DNA of 64,000 nt. It comes from Multifurca ochricompacta. Taxonomy: Eukaryota; Basidiomycota; Agaricomycetes; Russulales; Russulaceae. Below the pieces are notes generated by a model. That model was given only the letters and a program-made list of their open reading frames with translations. It was not told where the DNA came from and ran no database searches. Below are positions 11,958 through 22,648 of the stretch, one piece after another. A program made the translations under genes and the position numbers. The stretch covers positions 58,761 to 122,760 of the forward strand of contig WTXG01000111.1 in the NCBI GenBank assembly GCA_022496185.1, given 5' to 3'. How positions within the stretch are numbered: position 1 is the stretch's first letter; the number at the start of each line of letters is the position of its first letter.

Positions 11958-12551
11958 ACATGTGTAATGCCTGGTGTGGGCATTTGTCATGACATGTGAT
12001 GAAGTTGCATAGCAAATCTACAAAGTCAAGTGCACACTGTCTTTCAAGTGCATGGAGGTTGGGTGAGAAGTCAATACCAAGGAGCTAATCCCTTAGTATC
12101 GGTGAGTGGAAGAGTGCCAGAAGCACTGAGACAATTCAGAAGCCGGGTCTTAGAGATCACCCAGAAGGTAATGCACCAAGTTGATTAAGAAGTCGAGTCT
12201 GAGGTATACAGGCTATCTAGACAGGCCTTATATACATAATAGGAGTCGGAGTCTGAATCGGAGTACATACAGAGTGCATCAACAAAGTCATAATGTATCC
12301 TTAATGGAAATGGAGTCAGGGTGGGCCAGGTGAGAATATACATAGATGAATCTGGTATAGTCATGATTCTGGTGGGAAAATACGTAAGAGTCCTTGTGTA
12401 ATGTACAAGTCACAGATAAGCACAACATGAGTCAGAGATAAGAAACAAATAAGCACAAAGAAAGGTGCAAACATGGCCAACAAAGAGGCAAGCATCGGCG
12501 AACAATGGGTCACATGGGAGGGAAAAGGAAATAAGACGATGCAGCAGGGTT

Positions 12552-13170
12552 TGTAATGGTTTGTGATGGGTCACGACACAGTTTGTGACAAAAAGTGACG
12601 TTTTTCAAGTCGCGCATGTGCACGTGTTCTGTTTCGACTTTGCTGTAATCTCTAGCTCCGAGTCATATGACTGGAGCTAGTACTTCTTTTATCAGATCAC
12701 TTAGTTGCACATGATAGAGGTCGCAACCCCTCCTATTTATTCTCATCTCAGTTCAGGGCATAACCCCTGGAGCATATGACTACCTGGATACTTACTACAG
12801 CCTTCTTGTTAGCTTATATTCATTTGATTGTACCTCACTCAACATGTATTTAAGCTGCTAGGTTACTGAGACAGACCTTAAGTCTGTTCTCTTGTATCTA
12901 ATACAGGTGTATTTGACTTCACAAAGATCTGCTTGAACTCCCTAAGTGGAAGCTTAAGGAGCCTTCCTCCTCAGAAACTCTGCAGGGCTGATTGCCACTG
13001 TTCTCAACTTCATTCCCTGCACGTGCCCCTCCTGTATGTTGTGGGCACTTGAAATCTTGAACCGAACCAGGTCTTCTTAGTTGGACCTTGAATCTTGAGT
13101 GCGCTGCATACCTTGAGAGCCTTCAGACACCGAAAACACAACTAGACGCAGTTGACACCTGGCTGTGACA
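12552..13170 (+). repeat. 5' LTR of element A, with primer-binding site
   Basis: Begins TGTAATGGTTTGTGA and ends CTGGCTGTGACA. A TATTTAAG TATA-like box lies near 12847. The segment TAAGTCTGTTCT (12879-12890), about 30 bp downstream, is the exact complement of AGAACAGACTTA (13173-13184), which starts 2 nt after the LTR. This supports self-priming. Confidence 0.9.
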
Positions 13171-13852
13171 TTAGAACAGACTTACAAATCTTAGAAACAG
13201 AAGAACTCACCTGAAATCACAAGGCAACGATGATGCATCCCCTTGCCCAACCCCCAATCAGCGATGTCTTATTCTGCAAGGGAACCTCAGATGCCTTCGG
13301 ACGGCAAATCCCTTGAGTACCAATCACCAGATCAAAACCTAGAAGAACAGTCAGTACCACAGAACCCCGATGAAGCTCTACTGTTACAACCCCTGCCTAG
13401 CAACCCACTTTTCTTCACGATCCCCAGTGACGACCCCACCTGTCCCCCTACCTTACATTTCCTGATCATGTCCCCTTCCTGGGACCCGTCACATGCCCTG
13501 CTTCCCTCCCCGTGATCGGCCTTGTCTTTGTTTATGTCGCTTTGCTCATGATTGGTTTCTTATCTGTTATCTTCTGTCTCTTATCATTACGACTGGACAC
13601 TTACTTAATTCCCTATCAGAAGCTAGGCTTTACGCCCTCCGCTTTCGTATATTTGGGCCCATATGACTTGGTGTCTCTTATCTTTAGACGCTCATTCGAT
13701 TACGTATATAAGTCCGCTGTAACTACAATGTAGACCTCAGACTTGACTTATTGAATACATCGGTGTTTGTCTTCTGGACTTCCCCTTGAAACCTCTGACT
13801 TGATCGTCTCAGTGCTTTTGGCACTTTCCGCTCAACATCGTCACTAGGGAAC

Positions 13853-14583
13853 TGTGACGCATTTTGTCGATGTAACGGTGTGTGACACGTTTGTGATGTG
13901 TTGTGATGGGTTTGTGACAATTTTCCGTTTGCGCGTGTTCGACATTTGTTCCACTGTTGCTCCGAGTCATGTGACCGGAGCTGATCTTCATTTCTTATCT
14001 AATCCCCAGACTCCTTAGACTGGCTCAGATTTGCACTCATTCGCTTTTGGTGTGGGTGCAACTCCCACCTACACTTCCTGTCTTAATCTCCACTGGAGAT
14101 TCACATGGATATTTCTTGCACTGAGTATTCTACTTTACTTTACTTACAGAGATACTAGAGTACTTGTATTTAAGCAGTGCACACTGGAGAGACAGACTTT
14201 AAGTCTGTTCTCTTGTATCTAATACAGGTCTACTGTTCTTCACCAGAATCCCCTTGAACTTCCTAAGCTGCAACTTAGGAAGCCTTCACCCCAGAACCTC
14301 CAGCAGGGCCTATTGCCACTGCTTTGACTCACTTCTTGCACGCGTGCCCTTCTTATCTTGTGTGGGCCTTGAACCCTAACCGCGGCCCTCTGTGGTTCGC
14401 TTTGACACCTTGAATTGACTTGCTTTTGATAACCTTGACCTTGATCCTTGATCCTGGCCCCTGTGGTTCACCCTGACCCCTTGAACTGACTTGTCCTTGA
14501 CAGTCTTGACCTTGCAGGCACTCCATATCTTGAAGGGGCTTGACTTGGACGATCCTTGACACAGCAAAGACCTGGCTGTGACA
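13853..14583 (+). repeat. 5' LTR of element B, with TATA box and primer-binding site
   Basis: A TATTTAAG box lies at 14167-14174. TTAAGTCTGTTCT at 14199-14211, about 32 bp downstream, is the exact 13-nt complement of AGAACAGACTTAA at 14586-14598, which starts 2 nt after the LTR. The TSS segment is itself part of the palindrome ACAGACTTTAAGTCTGT. Confidence 0.92.
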
Positions 14584-15045
14584 TTAGAACAGACTTAATC
14601 GAACTTAGAAACAAAAGAACTCACCGAATGCACGAGGCGACGACGACGCATCCCTTGCCCCAACACCAGACACCCAGACACCAGCGATCCTGATCACCGG
14701 CCCCAGAACTTAAGAAAGAAGACTTACCCAGACCCGCAAGGCGACAACAGCGCGTCCCCTTTCCTGAATCCTGAACGAAGACGTCTTATTCCGCAAGGGA
14801 ACCTCGGATGCCTTCGGACGACGACTCCCCCTTTCCCGAATCCCCGAACAACATCCTACGCAACGCGTGAACCCCAGACCCCCTTTGACAGACGACACAT
14901 CCCTCGCATCCCTCAAGTACCAATCGCCAACCCGAAACCTAGAAGACCGATCAGTGACACAGAACCTCAAAAAGACTCTTACCTGTAAACCGAAATCACC
15001 TTGCACTTCTTGCAAGCAATTCCCTGACTGACAGCATCCCACACA

Positions 15046-16535
15046 ATGCCGAACCGACGAACCCCGAATCCTTACTTGAACCTCGACTGGGAAGCGCGAC
15101 TGCTCCAGGGATTTCCATTGACTTCCATTGAAACGAATCTTGCACCTGTAGCGACCTCCTTCCCACTCACCCCTCCTGTCCGATTGACCAGCAACATCGA
15201 CCCGGAGTTGAAAAAAGAAACGCACGCTGGTTAGAGTTAGAAAGAAGAAAACGTACCTTTTAGAGGATATTGGATCCCCTACCAACACACGCGCCTCGCA
15301 ATCGACCCCTACCAAGGACCTGGTACCACATCCGTTCTAATAACCTAGGACAGAGTGAAGCTATTAGAATAGCCCCAAACGAAACCGGATTCAACGCACC
15401 TGATTCCTCCAGAACCCCACCAACCGACCATACCCTCCACCAATATTCGAACCCCTACCAGCAGAACCGAACCGGGACCCAATGTCGATTACAATCCCTG
15501 AACCCCAGCCAAGACAACGACAACTATCAGTGGATCCAGAAAACCCTGAAGAAGGACTTACTGAACTACTCACCACCATGACACTTAAGGACGGCACGAC
15601 AGGAGGCCGAATCGAAGGGGTAGCGCCCCCAATCTTTGATGGAAACCGAGTTGAAGCAGAACATTGGTGGACTCAAATAGAGCTCCACATCTTCCTAAAT
15701 AGCCAAGAAACAGTCATAAAAGATGAAATCTCCAGAATATCGTATGTGTTGGCCCTAATGAGAGGACCCAAGATTAGCAGATGGGTGACAGAGCAGACGA
15801 AGTGGCTAGCCAATGTAGCCCACGCCAGAATTCAGGAGCCGCACCCGTGGGAGAAATTCCAACAAACGTTTCGGGCGGCGTTCGCCGATGAAACCGCCGA
15901 GCAAAAAGCACTAGAGGAGTTAGAGAACTCCGGATGACAAATGGAAACATCGACGATTATATCGCCGATTTCCGAGATCTCGCAGCTCGGGCCGGACTGC
16001 ACCTGGATAACCCGGCAACACGGCAGAGTTTCCAGAGAGGATTACCACGGAAACTCATACAGACTATGATTACCCAGGGCAGCCCCCGGACATTCGACGA
16101 AACAGTGGATTCAGCTCGGAGATACCATGCGAACTGGGTCTTCATCCAGAACCTTCTTGGGAACAAAACAACAACCACGAGTCAAAACAGTAATCAAGGA
16201 GTAAAGTTCACGCTCCCTCGACGACGCGCTCCAAATGCCATGGACATCGAGACAAACAGAAAGACAGAGGACAAAGAACATTATAGAAGAGAGGGTCGAT
16301 GTTTTGAGTGTGGACACTGAGGACATCTTGTTAGAGATTGCCCAGACAAAACACCACGACAACTACGACCGCCCGACCCGGACCGCCACTATCACGAACG
16401 TCACTCTGACGACTGTGACGGTACCCACTGGATCAAACGTCTCGAAGCCGACAGTAAATATTGCAGCAATCACGGCTTCCTTGAAATCCATGACCGACGA
16501 CCAACGCCTCGAACTGCAGGGTCAATTTAAAAATG
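15046..16535 (+). pseudogene. Gag of element B (frameshifted)
   Basis: Starts MPNRRTPNPYLNLDWEARLL. A frame change near 15230 breaks the N-terminal segment shared with A. A long open stretch (15482-15937) carries the helical region (SRISYVLALMRGPKISRWV, WEKFQQTFRAAFADE). A one-base loss near 15927 shifts the frame. The next stretch runs to the zinc knuckle CFECGH, where TGA at 16318-16320 replaces the CGA expected from A (CRGHLV). The tail KSMTDDQRLELQGQFKNDEDF is readable in the pol frame because of an extra T in GATTTTTT. Confidence 0.88.
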
Positions 16536-19500
16536 ACGAGGATTTTTTGTATCGCTTGAATGGCGCGGCATTCATTCGAGCGATAGTTTCACATCATGTA
16601 TTCATCTCACCTATCTGGGCAATGAATGTGGTTATCCCTCTCCATGGTGTGAAAGAGAAGGCCAGCATAGAGGCACTTGTTGATAGCGGTGCAACAGAGA
16701 ATTTTATCAATCACAGAACAGTTATCAAATACTGACTCCCGACCAAACAACTCACGATCCCCAAGAAATTACGAAACGCTGATGGAACCCCTAATGCCAC
16801 CCCAAACATTGATCAATATGTGGATCTCGATATAACTACTGACAACCAATCTAAGCGACACCGATTCTACGTTGCGTCGATCGGAACAGACCAAATGATC
16901 TTAGGCTATCCCTGGTTCACTGCTAGTAACCCGCTCATAAACTGGACACAAGGGCATTTGATGCAATCGATCCAACTCAGCGTACCAGGAGCACACATTA
17001 GAAGATTGAACATCGCTCAGGAATTAGCGATCAAAGCAAAAGATAATCTTGAGCGCTCTTGGGATCAGATCGTGCCGAAGGAGTACCATCGACATCAGAA
17101 GGTGTTCAGCGACCAGGAAGCGCAGCGATTCCCTGAGGCCAGGCCTTGGGATCACCGAATTGAATTAAAGCCAGATGCACCGTCGACGCTAGATTGTAAG
17201 ATCTACCTGCTGGGACCAGGAGAACAGGACGTGTTAAACAAATTCCTAGAGGAGCACCTACAGAAGGGGTATATTAAAGAGTCAAAATCGCCATACGCAT
17301 CGCCCTTCTTCTTCATCAAGAAGAAGGATGGGAAACTCAGACCGGTCCAGGACTATCGCAAATTAAATCAGTGGACGATCCGAAACACTTATCCATTACC
17401 ATTGATCCCCGAGCTTATCGACTGTGTCCGTGGCAGCACTTTATTCACAAAGATGGATGTCCGCTGGGGGTATAACAACATCCAAATAGTCCCTGAGGAT
17501 AGATGGAAGGCAGCTTTTAAGACCAATCACGGCCTGTACGAACCAAATGTTATGTTCTTTGGACTTACAAACTCTCCGGCAACATTCCAGACCATGATGA
17601 ATGCAGAATTCAGAGAGGAACTTAATGAACGAGACGAAGCTGGGAAAGCCTGGTTCACTGTCTACATGGATGACATTCTAATCCACACCGATCATAACCT
17701 CCGAGATCATCAGTCCAAAGTCCATCGCATCCTAGATAAACTCAGTAAATTGGATCTTTATCTTAAGCCGGGGAAATGTGCCTTTGAGCAAACGCGCATC
17801 GAGTACCTAGGGCTTATTTTAGAAGCGAATCAGGTCCACATGGATCCAGTCAAAGTAGAAGGCGTCGCAGCCTGGAAAACGCCCACAACAGTAAAAGAAA
17901 TACGCTCGTTTCTCGGATTCTGTCAATTCTATCGATGGTTCATCCAAGGATTCAGTAAAATTGCAGCTCTGTTGAATGTGCTTACTAGTGCCAAGAACCC
18001 CTGGAGATGGACAGAAACAGAACAGAAAGCATTTGACATCCTCAAACAGCACGTAACCTCCCAACCTGTGTTAATGCAACCGGACTTCGAGGAGCCCTTC
18101 ATCGTAGACGCGGATGCTTCAGGCTATGCTCTTGGGGCAACCCTCAGCCAAAAAGATCCTGAGGGACGACTACATCCGATCGCTTACCTGTCAAAAACCT
18201 TAGATGCAACACAACGTAATTGGGACATCTATGATCGAGAGCTATTCGCAATCATCATTGCGTTTAGATCGTGGCGTCAATATCTCCTAGGTGCTAAGCA
18301 CAAAGTCCAAGTGCGCACCGATCATAACAATCTGCAGTATTTCAAAGAACCTCAGAAACTCAATCGCCGACAAGCTAGATGGCTTCAGGAATTGGCCGAT
18401 TTCGACTTCACACTGGAGCACATCCCCGGGAAGCTCCACACCGTTGCTGACATGCTCTCCTGACGACCAGATGCGGATCAAGGCGAGAACGATAATGACA
18501 AAGTCACGGTCTTACCAGCAGAGTTATTTGTTAAGATGACGCAGTCAATGAAACGTCCCTTCCCTAGTACCCTTCCAGAACAACACGAAATTCTACAACA
18601 ATACCACGATCATGTGTTAGCAGGACACCCCGGAATCGACAAAACCACATGCAGAGTACAACGCGAATTTGAAGGAGGAGATCTGAAGGAGTTTGTACGA
18701 GAATATGTCCGAGGATGCACCAAATGTCAAGAGAATAAGCCGAAACTCATGAAGAAGGCGCCAATCTTTCCATTAGATGTACTGGCAACTGACGGCCCAT
18801 TTCAATATATTGCTATGGATCTCATCACGGATCTCCCACCGGCTGGGAAGTATGACGCGGTACTCACGATCGTGGATCAGGGATGTTCTAAGGCAGCCAA
18901 ATTCATACCTTGTTCTAAGGATATCACAGGTGAGGGCGTTGCTACGCTCTACTATCGCCATCTCTTCCCGTTCTTTGGAGTCCCGCGACGCATCATCTCC
19001 GATCGAGATCCGCGGTTTACATCGCATTTCTCACGTGCGCTAGCAAAAGTCCTTCAAGTTCAACAGAATTTATCAACAGCATTTCACCCTCGGACAGATG
19101 GATCTAGTGAACGCATGAACCTTTGGCTCGAACAGTACTTACGACTCTGGATAAGCGAGGATCAACACCAATGGCCCAAGTACCTACCACTTGCAGAATA
19201 CGTCCACAATTCTTGGCCACATGATAAAACGAAACTCTCTCTGCATGCACTCATCCACGGCATGCAGTTTGACTGGAAGGCTGAAGCTAGTGATACTAAC
19301 ATTCCACAGGTTGACGAGTGTATGCGCAATCTACGCGACGCTCGATCTCGCGCAGAACACGCACTCCGAACGACCACGGATCTATTGGCCTGACCACAAT
19401 TCGAGATCGGCGCGCAGGTCTGGCTTGAAGGAAAACACCTGAAGACTCACTTCCCCTCATCTAAACTGGCCCCTTGTCGCTATGGGCCATTTGCTATCTC

Positions 19501-19849
19501 AGCTTGTATTTCCCCTGTTGCCTATCGCTTAGCTTTGCTGGACCACATGAAGATTCACAATACATTCCACATCGATCTTTTATCCCCTTACCTAGAAACT
19601 GATGCTCACGGCCCCAATTACGTGAGGCCCCCTCCCAATCTCATCAATCACGAAGAAGAGTATGAAGTGGAGTCCATACTTTCTCACCGCCGCTATGGAC
19701 GCGCCAAGAGATTACAGTTCCTGGTTAGCTGGAAGGGCTACCCTACTAGTGACAACTCCTGGGTAGATCTGAACGACTGCCATGCCCCAGATCTCATCCG
19801 CACCTACTACGATTCACTATCTAGGCGCCAGGGTCGGCACCAGTCTTGA
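16520..19849 (+). pseudogene. Pol of element B (four blocks separated by TGA stops)
   Basis: One reading frame throughout. Protease (LVDSGATENFI near 16675); stop at 16733-16735. RT and RNase H at 16820-18463 (FFFIKKKDGKLRPVQDY, FFGLTNSPATFQTMM, VYMDDILIHT, DADASGYALGATLSQKD); stop at 18461-18463. Integrase at 18536-19393 (HDHVLAGHPGID, CTKCQ, MDLITD, SDRDPRF, E in SSERMN); stop at 19391-19393. Chromodomain block at 19535-19849 (EEYEVESILSHRR, SWKGYPTSDNSWV). In sequence context each stop is TGA, consistent with a lost CGA. Restoring any function would need several changes, so it is inactive. Confidence 0.95.
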
Positions 19850-20263
19850 GAGGGGGGTAAATTCTGACGATTAAAGATAGCTTCGCCACTTTCCTTAACG
19901 CTTCCGCCTCCAACAAACGCTTCCCTGAGACAGATCAAGATTTATAACCTTAATAGGCTTAGCCTTAATCGACTTCCGCGATCAGGTAACCTCGGCAGAA
20001 ATCTCTAGACGACTCAAATAATAATCTACCACGAACTTGCGCATTGATGGCGGCAAACGGACCGGACATACCGCAATACCCATATCTTATCTAGAGGCGA
20101 CACATGACGCGCACCATCCAGACCCCCCACAGCACTCCAATCAGGCGGGGTCGGAAACTCTTGACGCCCTCGACGACGCCGCGATCTGCATGTTCCACTA
20201 TATTATTGACATTACTCTAACCAACTGAGCTTCGGGGCAAGCTCGACCGTACAATGGGGGTGA
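19850..20263 (+). pseudogene. ORF3 remnant of element B
   Basis: The end of a 63-codon frame (20037-20228), ETLDALDDAAICMFHYII, matches the C-terminus of ORF3 in A (VLDALDDAAACAFSLV). The preceding 800 or so bases of ORF3 present in A are missing. A purine tract GAGAGGGGGGTAAA at 19848-19861 directly follows pol, and the true polypurine tract follows at about 20254-20263. Confidence 0.7.
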
Positions 20264-20994
20264 TGTGACGCATTTTGTCGACATAACGGTGTGTGACACG
20301 TTTGTGACGCGTCGTGATGGGTTTGTGACAATTTTCCGTTTGCACGCGTTCGACATTTGTTCCACTGTCGCTCTGAGTCATGTGACCGGAGCTGATCTTC
20401 ATTTCTTATCTAATCCCCAGACTCCTTAGACTGGCTCAGATTTGCACTCATTCACTTTTGGTGTGGGTGCAACTCCCACCTACACTTCCTGTCTTAATCT
20501 CCACTGGAGATTCACATGGATATTTCTTGCACTGAGTATTCTACTTTACTTTACTTACAGAGATACTAGAGTACTTGTATTTAAGCAGTGCACACTGGAG
20601 AGACAGACTTTAAGTCTGTTCTCTTGTATCTAATACAGGTCTACTGTTCTTCACCAGAATCCCCTTGAACTTCCTAAGCTGCAACTTAGGAAGCCTTCAC
20701 CCCAGAACCTCCAGCAGGGCCTATTGCCACTGCTTTGACTCACTTCTTGCACGCGTGCCCTTCTTATCTTGTGTGGGCCTTGAACCCTAACCGCGGCCCT
20801 CTGTGGTTTGCTTTGACACCTTGAATTGACTTGCTTTTGATAACCTTGACCTTGATCCTTGATCCTGGCCCCTGTGGTTCACCCTGACCCCTTGAACTGA
20901 CTTGTCCTTGACAGTCTTGACCTTGCAGGCACTCCATATCTTGAAGGGGCTTGACTTGGATGATCCTTGACACAGCAGAGACCTGGCTGTGACA
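20264..20994 (+). repeat. 3' LTR of element B
   Basis: 731 bp, preceded by the tract CAATGGGGGTGA. It starts TGTGACGCATTTTGTCG and ends CTGGCTGTGACA. The ancestral CG near the start reads TG in the 5' LTR and CA here. Confidence 0.93.
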
Positions 20995-21136
20995 GGAACA
21001 GCCCCTTTGACTTTGACTCATCCATTCGAACTCCAAGAGGTCCTATTGACCTCTTATCTGAATAACGTACAAAGCTGTCGCACAAGTCGTGCGGAACGTC
21101 TCACACCGGACGTAACATCAAGTCGAGTCTCTCACA

Positions 21137-22648
21137 GTGGCTTCCAGCCGCAGTCAGACCCTCTTCCAGGAAGAACTTATCGAACGCAGAGACAAGCATA
21201 ATCTTTCACAGCAAGTACTTGGCTCTGCCACCTGGAAAGACTTTGAGTCCGAGTTTGGATACTACGTCTATCACGACGGAAGATACCAACTGGTAGAATA
21301 TGACGACGAAAAGAGAGTTTGGTATCATATCTGATACTCGGATAGCCAACACTCTTGGGTCACTACAGGACCTGCCCCACCCGAATTTGGACTAGGCCCA
21401 TGGAGAGAAAATCCCCCAGCCATCGTCATGGACTCCGAACCAGAGGAGTACGTAGAAGAACCCAGTGAAGAAGAAGCACCGGCATTAGCAGCGACTACGT
21501 TTCCGGTTGCACCCACAGTTGTCATGTTCAGAGCCCCTGCTTTGACAACTCCCCAGATATCGATACAATCTACAGACACCGTCACCCTATCTCATCCACT
21601 CATGTCCACCATCGCCGCCCAACTTCCAGACCCTGCCCCACTAGCCCCTGTGGCACCACCACCAAACATCCCTCCCCCTTCCAGACACCTGTCTGGAGTG
21701 TTACCCCAAACATTTACTGGGGATCGTTCACAAAGCAAGAAGTTCATGTTGGAGTTCACGACATTCAAGAACTTCAATCATGATGTCCCACAGATTGTCA
21801 ACCCATTCCAACGGGCCAATCTGTTTCTCTCCCTGATCCGAGGGATGCAGTGGACAATTGGACAATGGAGCAACTGGAGTGGCTCAATGAGCAGGTTGAA
21901 AGCGGGCGTTGAACCACAAGCGAAGGTCTTTGGGAGACCATAGCAGAGAGGTTCAAGGACACCTTCACAGACGGACAGGCCAAGCAGAAAGCAGCCTGGA
22001 ACTAAAGTCCCTCAGAATGGAGAAGGGAGAACTTGACGCATATGTTGCCAAGTTCAGAAGTCTAGCCAACAGGGCCGGCTATGACACCGACGAAGAGGCA
22101 ACATTAGACCTCTTTTCACAGGGTTTGCCCAATCCCCTAGTCAAAAACATCATTCAGTTTCATCATCCTCACGACTGGGATACTTGGGTTGATGCTGCTC
22201 GAGGCAGCAACAAGACTATCTCGACTTCCAGACAAGGTTTGGAGTTGACACCAAGAAAGGAAAGACCCGAGACCAGTGGAAGGCAGCATTCGGAGTAAAG
22301 CCCACCCCGCATGGCCAGAGGGATCCAAACGCTATGGATACCTCTGCGGATCGGGCCCGAGCTCGGGCAGCACTTATGGAAGATGAGCGGCAGACGCTAA
22401 TGAAGGAAGGGCGCTGCTTCCGTTGCAGAGCACTGGGACATATGTCCTGGGACTGTCCCAAGAAGGGAGCACGAGTCGCCATCGCCACTGTGGCGCCGGA
22501 ACATCCCGTTCAGAATAACCCCCCCATTGTGGATAAGCGGTCAAAAGAAGAGAAAGCTCAGGATATATGGGCCAACATGATGAAGGAGAGTGAGGAAGTG
22601 CGCGCCATACTGGTAGAAAAGGCGTTTGCGAAAAAGGATTTTTGTTAG
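21137..22648 (+). pseudogene. Gag of element C (frameshifted)
   Basis: Starts MASSRSQTLFQEELIERRDK, 20 nt after the LTR. It has an in-frame TGA at 21332-21334, also present in D. A proline-rich stretch follows, then FTGDRSQSKKFMLEFTTFKNF and capsid-like helices (ELDAYVAKFRSLANRAGYD, LDLFSQGLPNPLVKNI), then the zinc knuckle CFRCRALGHMSWDC near 22420. At least two frame changes (near 21850-21990 and 22200) break it. The frame closes at TAG 22646-22648 after AAA AAG GAT TTT TGT. Confidence 0.88.

Larger units (their letters stand above)
13853..20994 (+). mobile_element. Chromovirus B, complete 7.1-kb element inside the 5' LTR of C
   Basis: The LTRs are 13853-14583 and 20264-20994 (731 bp each), with TSD GGAAC at 13848-13852 and 20995-20999. 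By eye the two LTRs differ at 13 positions, 12 of them at CpG sites. Gag and pol are long but broken by TGA codons and two or three indels. Most of ORF3 is deleted. It is related to A in both LTR ends and proteins, but much better preserved. Confidence 0.96.
13382..21117 (+). repeat. 5' LTR of element C (two pieces around element B)
   Basis: The pieces are 13382-13852 and 21000-21117; the intervening 13853-20994 is element B with its TSD. A TATATAAG box lies near 13706. The 11-nt AAGTCGAGTCT just after the LTR (about 21120-21130) is the primer-binding site. It is complementary to AGACTCGACTT in the LTR, here AGACTTGACTT after one CpG loss. Confidence 0.92.

Noticed and set aside
13512..13733. 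Open frame of about 73 codons recurring in several LTR1 copies (also 27127-27348)
   Set aside because: It lies wholly inside the LTR and spans the TATA region. It recurs because the LTRs are copies, not because a protein is conserved.
14584..14600. tRNA-primed binding site
   Set aside because: No tRNA 3' end was recognised as matching. The match to the element's own predicted mRNA start is exact and holds in three elements.
14710..15315. 201-codon open frame on the minus strand
   Set aside because: It is antisense to the leader and gag start of element B, has no domain, and is not conserved in element A.
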